DNA of 64,000 nucleotides from Streptomyces humi. GTDB taxonomy: Bacteria > Actinomycetota > Actinomycetes > Streptomycetales > Streptomycetaceae. The DNA lies in the NCBI RefSeq assembly GCF_001005085.2, contig NZ_LBMU02000037.1:62001-126000 (forward strand), written 5' to 3'. The notes beneath the pieces are model-generated. The model was not told the DNA's origin and did no database searches. It worked only from the letters and a program-made list of their open reading frames with translations. Made by a program: the position numbers and the translations under genes. Within the stretch, counting starts at the first letter, position 1. Each line of letters starts with the position of its first letter. Below, in pieces: positions 36,350 to 43,809 of the stretch.

Positions 36350-37042
36350 ATGCACCACACCCCCCTCGCCGACCTGGACGCCCGTGTCAGCGACTGCCGC
36401 GCCTGTCCCCGGCTGGTCGCCTGGCGGGAGGAGGTGGCGCGCACCAAGCGTGCCGCGTTCGCCGACTGGACGTACTGGGGGCGGCCCGTTCCCGGCTTCG
36501 GGCCGCCCGACGCCCGCCTGTTGATCGTCGGCCTGGCCCCGGCGGCGCACGGCGGCAACCGCACCGGGCGGATGTTCACCGGTGACCGCTCCGGCGACGT
36601 GCTGTACCGGGCGCTGTACGACGTCGGGCTCGCCTCGCAGCCGACGGCGGTGAGCGTCGACGACGGACTCGAACTGTACGGCGTGCGGATCACCTCGCCG
36701 GTGCACTGTGCCCCGCCCGACAACAAGCCGACGCCCGCGGAGCGCGACACCTGCCGCCCCTGGCTGGTGGAGGAGCTGGCGCTGCTGCGGCCGACGCTGC
36801 GGGCCGTCGTCGTGCTCGGCGCGTTCGGCTGGCAGGCCGCGCTGCCGGCGTTCGCCGCGGCGGGCTGGACGGTGCCGAGGCCCCGCCCGCGCTTCGCCCA
36901 CGGCACCCGGGTCGACCTGGGCGGCCTGGACCTCTTCGGCTGCTTCCACGTCAGCCAGCGCAACACCTTCACCGGCCTGCTCACCCCCGAGATGCTCCGC
37001 GACGTGCTGCGGACGGCGGCGGAGACGGCCGGGCTGCGCTGA
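36350..37042 (+). CDS. udgB: Family 5 uracil-DNA glycosylase (UdgB)
   Basis: Removes uracil and other deaminated bases from DNA to start base excision repair. The 230 residues show the UDGb layout: four cysteines for a [4Fe-4S] cluster (C16 and C19 in DCRACPR, C120 in PVHCAPP, C135 in RDTCRPW), motif GLAPAAHGGNRTGRMFTGD (61-79), where UDGb has Ala instead of the usual catalytic Asp/Glu, and the C-terminal motif HVSQRNTFTG (200-209). These distinguish it from family 4 UdgA. It appears leaderless, starting 6 nt after a TACCGT box. It converges with the secreted LamG protein gene, which ends 6 bp beyond. Confidence 0.93.
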   Translation: MHHTPLADLDARVSDCRACPRLVAWREEVARTKRAAFADWTYWGRPVPGFGPPDARLLIVGLAPAAHGGNRTGRMFTGDRSGDVLYRALYDVGLASQPTAVSVDDGLELYGVRITSPVHCAPPDNKPTPAERDTCRPWLVEELALLRPTLRAVVVLGAFGWQAALPAFAAAGWTVPRPRPRFAHGTRVDLGGLDLFGCFHVSQRNTFTGLLTPEMLRDVLRTAAETAGLR

Positions 37043-37047
37043 GGCAC

Positions 37048-38526
37048 TCAGACCAGGCGGGCCGCCGCCACCGGCCGGTCACCGACCGGGTGGGTGCCGG
37101 TGGTCGCGGAGGAGTTGACGCTCCAGCGGTAGCGGGAGAACTCACCTGTGGCGTCGGACGCGTAGAACATCATGTGGCCGATGCCGACGCCCTGGAAGTT
37201 CTCGCCGTCGACGTTGCTGACCATGCGCGTGTCCGGGTACCGCGGGTAGTTGGAGAGGCCGTGCACGCCGTGCGGGTCGGAGGTGCAGTCGACGATCTCG
37301 ACGGCGTACTGGGTCTCGCCCGGGAAGTCGGCCACCCCGCTGAAGATCCCCTTGACCTCGCGGACCAGCACGATGTGCCCGGTGTTCGCGGTGTCCTGCC
37401 CGTTGTAGTCGACCGCGATCAGGTCGCCGGGCCGCAGATCGGCGACCCTGCGGACGGGACGGAGGCGCGGGCCGCCGCTGTTCCTCAGGAAAGCCTGGCA
37501 GTAGTCGGCGGCCTCGGGGCCCTTCTCCCCGAAGTACTGGAGGAAGTAGGCGTCGGTGGCCCAGCCGTAGGTGTGCCTGAGCAGCGCGGTGACGAAGGAC
37601 GAGCAGCGGGCCCGGGACACCCAGCTCGCGAGGTCGTCCGGCCGGCCCCAGGTGACGGTGGCCGTCGCGTCCATCAGGTAGACGTTGTTGGCGTCCGCCG
37701 TGGCACCGCTGATCAGCGAGACCTCGTCGGCGCTCAGTGCCCGTCCGTAGCCGCGGACGTCGCTGATCGCACCCTTGAAGCGGTTCACGTAACCGCCGTC
37801 CCAGCGGGCCCGGCCGATGCTGAGGCCCTGGGGCGCGGCCCAGGAGAGGGCGGTGCCGGCGCTGCCTTCCAGCACGCCGTTCACGTACAGCTTGATGCTC
37901 GTGCCGTCCCAGACGCCGGTCAGGTGGGTCCAGACACCGGTCCTGTCGACGGGCCGGGCACCGAGGGCGGAGACCTTGACCGCCTGGTCCTCGCTGCGCA
38001 CCTTGAAGGCCCAGGTCCTGGCCGAGTCGTCGTACTGGAGCAGGAAGCGGCTGGCGCTGCTCCCGTCCTGGCTCACGGCTGTGTACATGTTCGTCAGGAC
38101 GGCGTCGTCGGCCAGCCGCACCCAGGCCGCGACCGTGAACGGGGCGGTGGTGTCCAGCACGGAGGCGGCGGCCGCGTACGCGGCGGAGGTGCCGTCGAAG
38201 CTCAGCTCACCGCCCGCCCGCAGGCTGGTCCAGCCCGCCCCGGAGCCCAGGGTGACGGGGTGCTCCAGGCCGGAGCGGTCGGCGGCGGAGCCGTCCAGCG
38301 GCCAGTGGCCCGCGAGTCCGGTGGGCAGGTAGCCGGCCGCCAGCATGCGCTGGTACTGCACCATCCGCTCGGCCTCGGCCAGATGCGGTGCGGTGACCGG
38401 GGTGAACGGCGTGTCCAGCGGGGCGTCGGCCGCGGCGGTCCCCGTGCCCGCCGCCGTACCGGCCAGCGTGCCCATCCCCACGAGCGCGGCTCCGCTCAAC
38501 AGCCCCCGTCTGCTCACCATGGTCAT
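37048..38526 (-). CDS. Tat-exported LamG-domain protein with C-terminal cysteine-peptidase-like domain
   Basis: A 492-residue protein. The Tat signal is VSRRGLLSGAALVGMGTLAGTAAG (SRRGLL). A LamG/concanavalin-like carbohydrate-binding domain spans about 70-260 (GLAGHWPLDGSAADRSG, FDGTSAAYAAAASVLDT, FTVAAWVRLADD, GVWTHLTGVWDGTSIKLYVNGVLEGSA, GAISDVRGYGRALSADEVSLI). The last 200 residues contain a possible Cys/His pair (RARCSSFVTALLRHTYGW and NTGHIVLVREVKGI), and RVADLRPGDLIAVDYNG is NlpC/P60- or CHAP-like. ATG 38526 or 38520 could start it. Predicted to be a secreted polymer-binding hydrolase; the substrate is unknown. Confidence 0.75.
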   Translation of the reverse strand: MTMVSRRGLLSGAALVGMGTLAGTAAGTGTAAADAPLDTPFTPVTAPHLAEAERMVQYQRMLAAGYLPTGLAGHWPLDGSAADRSGLEHPVTLGSGAGWTSLRAGGELSFDGTSAAYAAAASVLDTTAPFTVAAWVRLADDAVLTNMYTAVSQDGSSASRFLLQYDDSARTWAFKVRSEDQAVKVSALGARPVDRTGVWTHLTGVWDGTSIKLYVNGVLEGSAGTALSWAAPQGLSIGRARWDGGYVNRFKGAISDVRGYGRALSADEVSLISGATADANNVYLMDATATVTWGRPDDLASWVSRARCSSFVTALLRHTYGWATDAYFLQYFGEKGPEAADYCQAFLRNSGGPRLRPVRRVADLRPGDLIAVDYNGQDTANTGHIVLVREVKGIFSGVADFPGETQYAVEIVDCTSDPHGVHGLSNYPRYPDTRMVSNVDGENFQGVGIGHMMFYASDATGEFSRYRWSVNSSATTGTHPVGDRPVAAARLV

Positions 38527-38582
38527 GCACTCCCCGTGTCGATGTGATCGGCCCGCCAGCCTAGGGGACGGTCAGCCGGCGG

Positions 38583-39251
38583 TCAGCCGCCGGTCTCCTC
38601 GTCGAACAGGTGCCTCACCGTCGACCGGTAGTTGGCACGCACGTGGCCGAGCGCGAGGGTGCGGGCGCGGTCGGGGTCGCCGGAGGCGATCGCCTCGTAC
38701 AGCTCGCGGTGCTCGGTGAGGAGCTGGGGCCACTCCTCGTTGCGCCGGGTGAGCCAGCGGAGCCGGCCGTCGACCGGTTCCATGACCGAGATGAGCAGGC
38801 TGTTGCCCGCCAGGGCGAGGATCCGGTCGTGGAAGCGCGTGTTGACGTCGGTGATCGTCTCGGCGTCGTCGGACCTGGTCGCCGAGGCCGCCTGGTCGAG
38901 CAGCTCCCGCAGTTCGGCCAGTGCCTCGGGTGTCGCCCGCGCGGCCGCCAGCCCGGCCGCGTACACCTCCAACGCCTCGCGCAGCTCGAAGAGTTCCTTG
39001 ACGTCGGTCGGGGTCAGCCGGCGCACGACCGTACGGCGGGCCGACTCGAAGAGCACGAAGCCCTCGGCGACCAGAGCCCGGATCGCCTCCCGGACCGGCA
39101 CCCGGGACACCCCGAACCGCTCGGCCAGTTCCCGCTCGACCAGCCGGTCACCCGGGGCCAGCCGCCCCTCGATGATGTCCTGCCGCAGGGTGGCGAGCAC
39201 GTGCTCGCGCACCGCGCCCAGGGGTTCGATCTTCGTAGTGGGGGAGCCCAT
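38583..39251 (-). CDS. GntR-family (FadR/FCD) transcriptional regulator
   Basis: A 222-residue repressor. The winged helix-turn-helix (about 12-75: VREHVLATLRQDIIEGRLAPGDRLVERELAERFGVSRVPVREAIRALVAEGFVLFESARRTVVRRL) is followed by an FCD effector domain (about 85-210) with the metal/ligand residues expected in ELREALEVYAAGLAA, DVNTRFHDRIL and EHRELYEAIASGDPDRARTLALGHVRAN. It is divergent from the NCS1 permease/hydantoin racemase unit. A perfect palindrome (TTTGGTATACCAAA at 39344-39357) lies in the shared region and is the kind of site FCD regulators bind, so it probably represses that unit until an inducer is present. Confidence 0.93.
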   Translation of the reverse strand: MGSPTTKIEPLGAVREHVLATLRQDIIEGRLAPGDRLVERELAERFGVSRVPVREAIRALVAEGFVLFESARRTVVRRLTPTDVKELFELREALEVYAAGLAAARATPEALAELRELLDQAASATRSDDAETITDVNTRFHDRILALAGNSLLISVMEPVDGRLRWLTRRNEEWPQLLTEHRELYEAIASGDPDRARTLALGHVRANYRSTVRHLFDEETGG

Positions 39252-39343
39252 GAGGTCATTTTCGCCGACCCGAGGGGGCTTTTACGGAGCCGTAACGGGA
39301 CGGACATCGGTCAGAACGCTTGACGGGAGGACCATGACCGCAG

Positions 39344-39357
39344 TTTGGTATACCAAA
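39344..39357. promoter_or_regulatory. GntR/FCD-type palindromic operator
   Basis: TTTGGTATACCAAA is a perfect 14-bp palindrome between gntR and the permease gene, 86 bp before the permease start. TTGGTATACCAA resembles the TNGTATACNA core I know for FCD regulators. Confidence 0.75.
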
Positions 39358-39443
39358 CGCGCGATACAGCCCATCCGCGGCACTCGGCGGCAGCACCCGC
39401 AGCCGCCCTCCTCCCTCCCCGCCCCGTAGTTTCTGGAGGCCCC

Positions 39444-40901
39444 GTGTCCCTGGCCGACCGCGCCGAAGCCACCGGCGCACCCGCGTTCGTCCCCGACCCC
39501 CGGCTCACCAACGAAGACCTGGCCCCCGCCGAGCAGCGGAACTGGAAGGTCTTCGACCTCTTCGCGATGTGGATGTCCGACGTCCACAACCTCGGCAACT
39601 ACACCTTCGCCGCCGGTCTGCTGGTCCTCGGCATGAACGTCTGGCAGGTCTTCACCTCCCTCCTCGTCGGCTTCGTGCTCATCTACGTCGGCATGAACTG
39701 GATGGGCAGGATCGGCCAGCGCCACGGAGTGCCGTTCCCCGTGGTCAGCCGCATCAGCTTCGGCGTCTGGGGCGCCAACATCCCCGCCCTGATCAGGGCC
39801 GTGATCGCCATCATGTGGTACGGCATCCAGACCTATCTGGCGTCCGTCGCCGTCAACGTGATGCTGCTGGCCGCCTGGCCCGGCCTGAAGTCCCTGACGG
39901 AGACCTCCTTCCTCGGCCTCGACACCCTGGGCTGGATCTCCTTCGTCTCGCTCTGGCTGGTCCAGGCGGCGATCATCAGCCGGGGCATGGAGTCGGTCCG
40001 CAAGTTCCAGGACTTCTGCGGCCCGGCGATCTGGCTGGTCATGATCGCCCTCGCGGTCTGGATCCTCGCCAAGGCCCACTGGACCATCTCGCTCACCTCC
40101 ACCCCGCACCCGGTCTCCACCGGCGAGCAGTGGCGCCAGTGGTTCGGCGCGATCGGGCTGATCCTCGCCACCTACGGCACGCTGATGCTCAACTTCTGCG
40201 ACTTCTCGCGCTTCGCACCCGACTACCGCACCGTGCGCCGCGGCAACTTCTGGGGCCTGCCGATCAACTCGACGGCGTTCGTGGTCGTCTCGGTGATCGT
40301 GACCGCGGGTTCGCTGGAGGTCTTCGGCGAGGCCATCACCGATCCCGCCGAACTGGTCGCCAAGGTCGGCAACACCTGGGTCCTGGTGGTGGCGGCCCTG
40401 ACCTTCGCGGTCGCCACCATGGGCGTCAACATCGTCGCCAACTTCGTCTCACCCGCGTACGACCTGGCCAACGTCTGGCCCCAGAAGATCAGCTTCAAGG
40501 TCGGCGGCATGATCAGCACGGTCGCCGCGCTGGTCGTCACCCCCTGGAACCTGTTCTCCAACCCCACCGTCGTCAACTACTTCCTCGGTGGCCTCGGCGC
40601 CTTCCTGGGACCGCTGTTCGGCGTGATCATGGTCGACTACTACGCGATCAAGCGCGGCAGGGTGGACGTGCGGGGGCTCTTCGACGCGGCGCCCGGCTCC
40701 CCGTACCACTACCGCAAGGGCGTCAACCCCAAGGCGCTGTGGGCGTTCCTGCCCTCGGCGGCGGTCGCGGGCGTGCTCGCGCTGGTGAAGACCTTCAGCG
40801 ACGTGGCGCCGTACTCCTGGTTCATCGGCACCGCCCTGGCCGCCGGCCTGTACCTGGCGCTGGGCCGGGATGACCGGGTCCCCGAGACCGAGGAGGCCTG
40901 A
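39444..40901 (+). CDS. NCS1-family nucleobase/hydantoin/allantoin permease
   Basis: A 485-residue transporter with about 12 transmembrane helices, cytosine/allantoin/hydantoin type. Family sequences are LTNEDLAPAEQRNWKVFDLFAMWMSDVHNLGNYTFAAGLL, GVPFPVVSRISFGVWGANIPALIRAVIAIMWYGIQTYL, LATYGTLMLNFCDFSRFAPDYRTVRRGNFWGLPINS and VNIVANFVSPAYDLANVWPQKISFK. The substrate is inferred from the neighbouring racemase: a hydantoin, allantoin or related ureide. GTG 39444 has a GGAGG ribosome-binding site. It is the first gene of a two-gene unit controlled by the divergent GntR protein. Confidence 0.9.
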   Translation: MSLADRAEATGAPAFVPDPRLTNEDLAPAEQRNWKVFDLFAMWMSDVHNLGNYTFAAGLLVLGMNVWQVFTSLLVGFVLIYVGMNWMGRIGQRHGVPFPVVSRISFGVWGANIPALIRAVIAIMWYGIQTYLASVAVNVMLLAAWPGLKSLTETSFLGLDTLGWISFVSLWLVQAAIISRGMESVRKFQDFCGPAIWLVMIALAVWILAKAHWTISLTSTPHPVSTGEQWRQWFGAIGLILATYGTLMLNFCDFSRFAPDYRTVRRGNFWGLPINSTAFVVVSVIVTAGSLEVFGEAITDPAELVAKVGNTWVLVVAALTFAVATMGVNIVANFVSPAYDLANVWPQKISFKVGGMISTVAALVVTPWNLFSNPTVVNYFLGGLGAFLGPLFGVIMVDYYAIKRGRVDVRGLFDAAPGSPYHYRKGVNPKALWAFLPSAAVAGVLALVKTFSDVAPYSWFIGTALAAGLYLALGRDDRVPETEEA

Positions 40902-40906
40902 CGGAC

Positions 40907-41629
40907 GTGCGGATCGTCGTCACCAACTGCAACACCACGCAGGAGATGACCGAGGAGATCGTGCGAGGTGCCCGGGCCGCCGCAGGCCCGGGCACCACCG
41001 TGACCGGGCTGACCCCCGGCTGGGGGCCCGAGTCGGCGGAGGGCTGGCTGGACAGCTACCTCTCGGCGGCCGCGGTCCTGGACACCCTGCGGACCTACGA
41101 CGGGCCGCCGTACGACGCGGTGGTCATGGCCGGCTTCGGCGAGCACGGACGGGAAGGCGTAAGGGAGTTGCTGGACGTCCCGGTCGTCGACATCACCGAG
41201 GCCGCCGCGCATCTGGCCTGCCTGCTGGGCCGCCGCTACGGCGTCGTCACCACGCTGGACCGCTCGCGCGGGCAGATCGAGGACAGCCTGGAGACGGCGG
41301 GCGTCGCCCGCAACTGCGTGGCCGTGGCGGGCACCGGACTGGGCGTCCTCGACCTGGCCGGTGACCCAGGACGGACGGAGGCCGCGTTTCTGGCGGCGGC
41401 CGAACGGGTCCGGGACGCCGGCGCCGAGGTCCTCGTCCTCGGCTGCGCCGGGATGACGGGCCTCCAGCGGGTGGTGGGAGAGAAGCTCGGGGTCCCGGTC
41501 GTGGACGGCGTCGGCGCGGCGGTCAAGCTGGCTGAGTCGCTGGTCGCCCTCGGGCTCACCACCTCCCGCGCGGGGAGCTACGCGAAGCCGCTGGCGAAAC
41601 GCCGGGCATGGGGGCCACGGCGCGCCTAG
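40907..41629 (+). CDS. Hydantoin racemase / Asp-Glu racemase family protein
   Basis: A 240-residue cofactor-independent racemase of the HyuE/Asp-Glu racemase superfamily. N-terminal IVVTNCNTTQEMTEEI, the first catalytic-Cys region (here GFGEHGREGVRELLDVPVVDITEAA) and the second Cys motif EVLVLGCAGMTGLQ match. In this protein the first Cys of the usual pair appears to be replaced (MAGFGEHG), so two-base racemisation should be checked. Starts with GTG only 5 bp after the permease stop, so it is co-transcribed. It would supply the enantiomer needed by a hydantoinase encoded elsewhere, since none is in the window. Confidence 0.85.
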   Translation: MRIVVTNCNTTQEMTEEIVRGARAAAGPGTTVTGLTPGWGPESAEGWLDSYLSAAAVLDTLRTYDGPPYDAVVMAGFGEHGREGVRELLDVPVVDITEAAAHLACLLGRRYGVVTTLDRSRGQIEDSLETAGVARNCVAVAGTGLGVLDLAGDPGRTEAAFLAAAERVRDAGAEVLVLGCAGMTGLQRVVGEKLGVPVVDGVGAAVKLAESLVALGLTTSRAGSYAKPLAKRRAWGPRRA

Positions 41630-41684
41630 GAACGGCGGCCGAGCCCACACCCGGCCACCCGGCGGCCGGCCCGCGGCGGCGGGT

Positions 41685-41777
41685 TCAGGGCCGCCAGACG
41701 TACCGCACGTCCGGCTCAGGGCCGCCAGACGTACCGCACGTCCGGCTCAGGGCTGCCAGACGTACCGCACGTCCGGC
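41685..41777. repeat. Three tandem copies of a 31-bp repeat that includes a gene's stop codon
   Basis: 41685-41715 and 41716-41746 are identical (start TCAGGGCCGCCAGACGTACC). The third copy 41747-41777 differs at one base. On the minus strand the third copy is the last codons and TGA of the GNAT gene, and the two others are noncoding copies of that 3' end. Confidence 0.9.
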
Positions 41778-42199
41778 TCCCGCTCCTCGTTCCCGCTGCC
41801 GTCCGTGGACTCGACGGCGACGAAGCCGTGCCGCTCGTAGAACCGGTGGGCGGGCTTGTTGACCTGGAACGTCCACAGCGTGAGCCCCCGCGGCGAGCGC
41901 TCCTTCGCCAGCGCGACGAACCGGTCACCGACACCCCGCCCCCGCCACGCGGGGTCCAGGTACAACTGGGACAACACATCCTCCGCGAGCACCATCACCC
42001 CCACGACACGACCGTCCGCCTCCGCGAGCCACGTCTCCCGCTCCGGCACCACCACGACCCGGAAGTACGCGCGCACCTCGTCGTCGGAGTGCGCCCGGAC
42101 GACGGTCGGCAGCGCCGCACCGTACGACCGCAGCCACACGTCGGCGACGGCCCCGGCATCCGGACCACCTGCCCGCCGCAACACGACCCCACCGCTCAC
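41747..42199 (-). CDS. GNAT-family N-acetyltransferase
   Basis: A 150-residue acetyltransferase with the GNAT core: AVADVWLRSYGAALP, ETWLAEADGRVVGVMVL, the acetyl-CoA pyrophosphate loop DPAWRGRGVGDRFVALAK (R/QxxGxG/A-type), and the C-terminal VNKPAHRFYERHGFVAVEST. Transfers acetyl from acetyl-CoA to an unidentified amine or protein. GTG 42199 overlaps the RidA stop as GTGA, so the two are one translational unit. Its last 10 codons and stop have been tandemly copied twice downstream (41685-41746). Confidence 0.9.
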   Translation of the reverse strand: MSGGVVLRRAGGPDAGAVADVWLRSYGAALPTVVRAHSDDEVRAYFRVVVVPERETWLAEADGRVVGVMVLAEDVLSQLYLDPAWRGRGVGDRFVALAKERSPRGLTLWTFQVNKPAHRFYERHGFVAVESTDGSGNEEREPDVRYVWQP

Positions 42200-42609
42200 G
42201 CTCCGGCCCCCTCGGGTACGACGGCCGTGGCCGTGATCTCCACCAGCTGCCCGCTGTAACCCAGGCAGGCCACGCCGACGAGCGTCGAGGAATGCGGCCC
42301 CGCGCTGAGCCCGGACGCCTCGACGACCTCCCAGACGGCGGAGAGCACCGCGGTGTCGGCGCTGACGACGTACACGTCGGTCGCCACCACGTGCCCCATG
42401 TCGGAGCCCACCGCCCGCAGTTGCTCCTGGAGGTTCGCCAGCACCTGCCGGGCCTGCCGCACGGGATCCCCCGCACCGACCAACTCCCCCCGGGCGTCGA
42501 GGGGGACAGCCCCGGCGAGGAACGCGAGTCTCGTGCCGGCCGCCACGACGGAGGCGTGCGAGTAGGCCGGCGGTGGAAAGAGGGCGGTGGCGCTGACACG
42601 GCGGATCAC
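42196..42609 (-). CDS. RidA-family protein
   Basis: A 137-residue member of the YjgF/YER057c/UK114 (RidA) family: YSHASVVAAGTRLAFLAGAVPLDARGELVGAGDPVRQARQVLANLQEQLRAVGSDMGHVVATDVYVV ... SSTLVGVACLGYSGQLVEITATAVVP. RidA proteins deaminate reactive enamine/imine intermediates. The strictly conserved catalytic Arg (RxxxV region in E. coli R105) is not seen here: the matching segment reads SSTLVGVACLG. It may therefore belong to a non-deaminase Rid subgroup. The start is GTG 42609. It is translationally coupled to the GNAT gene downstream. Confidence 0.88.
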   Translation of the reverse strand: MIRRVSATALFPPPAYSHASVVAAGTRLAFLAGAVPLDARGELVGAGDPVRQARQVLANLQEQLRAVGSDMGHVVATDVYVVSADTAVLSAVWEVVEASGLSAGPHSSTLVGVACLGYSGQLVEITATAVVPEGAGA

Positions 42610-42831
42610 GGCGGCTCCTGGGACAGACGGCGAAGAACCCCCCGATCATCCGAGAGACCACCCACCACCGCACCAGAATTATCCCCCCAGCCAGCGTGAC
42701 CGAGCAGCTGTCGACCGGCCCCCGGTGAGTCGGCGCAGGGCGCCCGGCGCCTTCGACGAGGTGCGGGAGCGAGCCGACGTCGGTCCCGGCTGCCTGCCTC
42801 TGCTGGAGCAGGGTCGTGCCCGCTCCGGCCG

Positions 42832-43770
42832 TCAGTGGGAGAGGCGGTCGCTGCCGGGTTTCGTGCCCACGTACGCGAGGCGGAACGTCAATCGCTCGGG
42901 TACCAGGCGGAAGTACAGGCGTCCCTGGCCCGGTGTCATGCGGCCGTGCCAGGAGAAGCAGAGGTCCTGGCCGTGGCACTCCGGGTCCGGGAAAGTACAC
43001 AGATGACGCCGGGACTGTGACTCGGGTGTGATGTGGGAGTTCTGCCAGTGTGGTTCGGGAGAGCGGGCGAGGTCCCAGTGGCCGGCGGCCGTGCACTGGA
43101 GGTCGGCGAGGAGACGGCGGACCGGCAGGAACCACTTCGGGTCGAGGGCGCGCAGATCACGGTCGAAGCGAGGAAGGCGTTCCAGGGACGGGAAGAACTC
43201 GTCCCAGGCGTCGAGGAGCAGGGCCGGACTGTTCAAGCCGCTCAGGCCGCGGTCGCGCACCCATGCCTCGTGTTCGTCGGCCTCGTCCGGTGCGGAGCAG
43301 TGCCGGACCCGGCCCTGACGGGACTCGATGTCGTTGTCACCGAGGCGGTTGACGTCGACGTCGAGCCAGGAGGTCGCCCATTTCTGTGTGACCGGAAGGC
43401 TGATGGCGATGCCGTCCATGAGGTGCGCGGCACCGATGCCGAGAGCCTGGCGTCCGTCGTGGAGGTGTTCGACCTCCGCCGGGTCGTGGCCGTTCGCCTC
43501 GAGCGTGCCGCGTACGGTGCTGCGGTCGCGAAGCCGCAGGATGTAGCGGTGCCGGTCCCGGTTGTGCGGAGTGGCGTTCACCCACTGCTGGTAGACGTAG
43601 CCGCGGGCGAGTTCGGCCGACTGGAGAGGGCTCTCGGTGACGAGCCCGACCTTCTGCCAGGTGCTGAGATGCTTCAGAGTGGCCACGAACGTGGCCATGG
43701 CCTCGTCGACACGTCTGGGTCCCGCGTCGGACTGGCACGACAGTTCGTTCAGGAATAACGACAGTGGCAC
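42832..43770 (-). CDS. Uncharacterised protein, third gene of a probable defence operon
   Basis: A 312-residue soluble protein with no fold I can name. The N-terminus (VPLSLFLNELSCQSDAGPRRVDEAMATFVATLKHLSTWQ) is helical. The middle includes LMDGIAISLPVTQKWATSWLDVDV and LSGLNSPALLLDAWDEFFPSLERLPRFDRDLRAL. The C-terminus (HITPESQSRRHLCTFPDPECHG ... CFSWHGRMTPGQGRLYFRLVPERLTFRLAYVGTKP) has a cysteine trio and a WHGR...PG..R.YF signature I have seen in toxin-like bacterial proteins. Codon 5 is TTA (43756-43758), so translation would need the bldA tRNA. It starts 39 bp after the ATPase gene and ends the operon. It is a plausible effector or sensor. Confidence 0.75.
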   Translation of the reverse strand: MPLSLFLNELSCQSDAGPRRVDEAMATFVATLKHLSTWQKVGLVTESPLQSAELARGYVYQQWVNATPHNRDRHRYILRLRDRSTVRGTLEANGHDPAEVEHLHDGRQALGIGAAHLMDGIAISLPVTQKWATSWLDVDVNRLGDNDIESRQGRVRHCSAPDEADEHEAWVRDRGLSGLNSPALLLDAWDEFFPSLERLPRFDRDLRALDPKWFLPVRRLLADLQCTAAGHWDLARSPEPHWQNSHITPESQSRRHLCTFPDPECHGQDLCFSWHGRMTPGQGRLYFRLVPERLTFRLAYVGTKPGSDRLSH

Positions 43771-43809
43771 TGCGGCCCTACCCCAATCGTGGTGCGTGAC
43801 GGACGACCG

